Shown piece by piece: positions 4,680 to 5,279 of a DNA stretch of 5,279 nt (position 1 is the stretch's first letter; each line of letters starts with the position of its first letter). This stretch comes from Candidatus Methanofastidiosia archaeon. Its GTDB lineage: Archaea > Methanobacteriota_B > Thermococci > Methanofastidiosales > NM3. The stretch is taken from the NCBI GenBank assembly GCA_020854925.1, contig JAHKLV010000136.1, positions 1 through 5,279 of the forward strand, given 5' to 3'. The position numbers and the translations under genes are program-made. Below the pieces are notes generated by a model that saw only the letters and a program-made list of their open reading frames with translations, was not told the origin of the DNA and ran no database searches.

Positions 4680-5279
4680 TTATCTCGGGCCAAAGATGGC
4701 CTCGCCGATACGCACGAGCGTCGCCCCTTCCTCCACGGCCACGCGGTAGGATGCCGACATCCCCATGGAAAGGGTGTCGAACCCCGGGCCGGCACGCGGG
4801 CGGATTTGTTCGAAGAGCGCCTTGGTGCAGGAAAACGCAGGGCGCGCGTCCTCGGGGTCGGCCGACCAGGGCCCCATAGTCATGAGCCCCCGTACGGCAA
4901 GGTACGCGCATGAGGCGGCCTCCTCGTAGACGGTGACGACGTCCTCGGGCATGATGCCCGCCTTCTGCGGCTCCCTCGCGCTGTTGACCTCGAGGAGGAC
5001 CGGCATGGGGCTTCCCCGCTCTTCAGCGGCGCGGTCGATGCGCTCGGCGGTCTTTGCCGAGTCCACCGTCTCCACCATATCGAAATGCGCGACAATCTCC
5101 CGGACCTTGTTCCCCTGCACGGCGCCGATGTAGTGCCACGCGGCGGCGTGCCCCACCTCCTCGATGACGGGAATCGACTCCTGAAGGTAGTTCTGGCCTA
5201 TGACGGTAACGCCGGCGGCTATGGCCTCGCGGACCTCGGCGGCGGTACGCGTCTTTGCAGCCGCCTCGAGGACGACGCC
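4680..5279 (-). CDS. yggS: YggS/PLPBP-family pyridoxal phosphate homeostasis protein, 5' end cut by window edge
   Basis: This family binds PLP on a TIM-barrel fold related to alanine racemase and keeps free PLP and amino-acid pools in balance; it has no settled enzymatic activity. The window holds the last 199 residues; by comparison with E. coli YggS about 27 residues are missing at the N-terminus. Counting from the window edge, AAAKTR (6-11) holds the expected PLP lysine (K9). GQNYLQES (28-35) corresponds to the usual GENxxQE, with Gln in place of the Glu. WHYIGAVQGNK (48-58) matches the WHFIGxLQxNK signature. LLEVNSAREPQKAGI (95-109) matches the strand with VN and KxG, GLMTMGP (131-137) the GLM motif, and SMGMSAS (171-177) with TLVRIGEAIFG (187-197) the phosphate-binding end. 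A GTG at 5156 is an internal Val codon, not the start, since the signature residues upstream are in the same frame. Confidence 0.95.
   Translation of the reverse strand, partial: GVVLEAAAKTRTAAEVREAIAAGVTVIGQNYLQESIPVIEEVGHAAAWHYIGAVQGNKVREIVAHFDMVETVDSAKTAERIDRAAEERGSPMPVLLEVNSAREPQKAGIMPEDVVTVYEEAASCAYLAVRGLMTMGPWSADPEDARPAFSCTKALFEQIRPRAGPGFDTLSMGMSASYRVAVEEGATLVRIGEAIFGPR

Noticed and set aside
4680..5156. Separate 158-residue gene starting at GTG 5156
   Set aside because: The same frame continues to the right edge with YggS signature residues (PLP lysine and GQNYLQE), so 5156 is an internal Val codon of a gene cut by the window.
1..5279. CRISPR array, tRNA or rRNA, insertion sequence, attachment site or defence island
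   Set aside because: I found no regularly spaced repeats, no cloverleaf or rRNA-like sequence, no transposase or integrase motif, and the genes are all housekeeping or small uncharacterised proteins with similar base composition.

Overview
The window looks like chromosomal DNA of a GC-rich methanogenic euryarchaeon. The supporting evidence is cofD (coenzyme F420 synthesis), RadB (a euryarchaeal RecA-family protein), an archaeal-type phosphopantetheine adenylyltransferase, an archaeal nifR3-related TIM-barrel protein, and AT-rich TATA boxes about 25 bp before several starts. A high-GC member of the Methanomicrobiales is my guess, but the sequence alone does not fix the genus.

Layout from left to right. 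Positions 1-1467 hold a minus-strand pair: cofD followed, four bases after its stop, by a dihydrouridine-synthase-like TIM-barrel gene that runs off the left edge. Positions 1468-1562 are a divergent promoter region. Positions 1563-2199 hold a plus-strand pair: a 58-residue zinc-ribbon gene and coaD. The end of coaD overlaps by 71 bases the end of a convergent, minus-strand NOL1/NOP2/Sun-family RNA m5C methyltransferase gene (2129-3100). Upstream of that gene on the minus strand lie a 91-residue cysteine-containing protein of unknown function (3131-3406), radB (3444-4115), an RDD-family membrane protein (4173-4580), and a YggS/PLPBP-family PLP-binding protein whose N-terminus lies beyond the right edge (4680-5279).

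The genes serve separate housekeeping tasks: F420 and CoA synthesis, RNA methylation, recombination, a membrane protein and PLP homeostasis. Gaps are short, from 4 to about 100 bases, and no stretch over 300 bases lacks a gene. TATA-like boxes precede cofD, the zinc-ribbon gene, the 91-residue gene, radB and the RDD gene. They are useful because they show that the longest possible reading frames of cofD, the 91-residue gene and the RDD gene begin too far upstream.

I see no mobile element, CRISPR array, RNA gene, defence system or other exotic system. The points most worth a second look are the two small cysteine-rich proteins, the tight pairing of cofD with a TIM-barrel protein that keeps the Dus-type catalytic Cys and a conserved Lys, and the convergent coding overlap of coaD with the methyltransferase gene.
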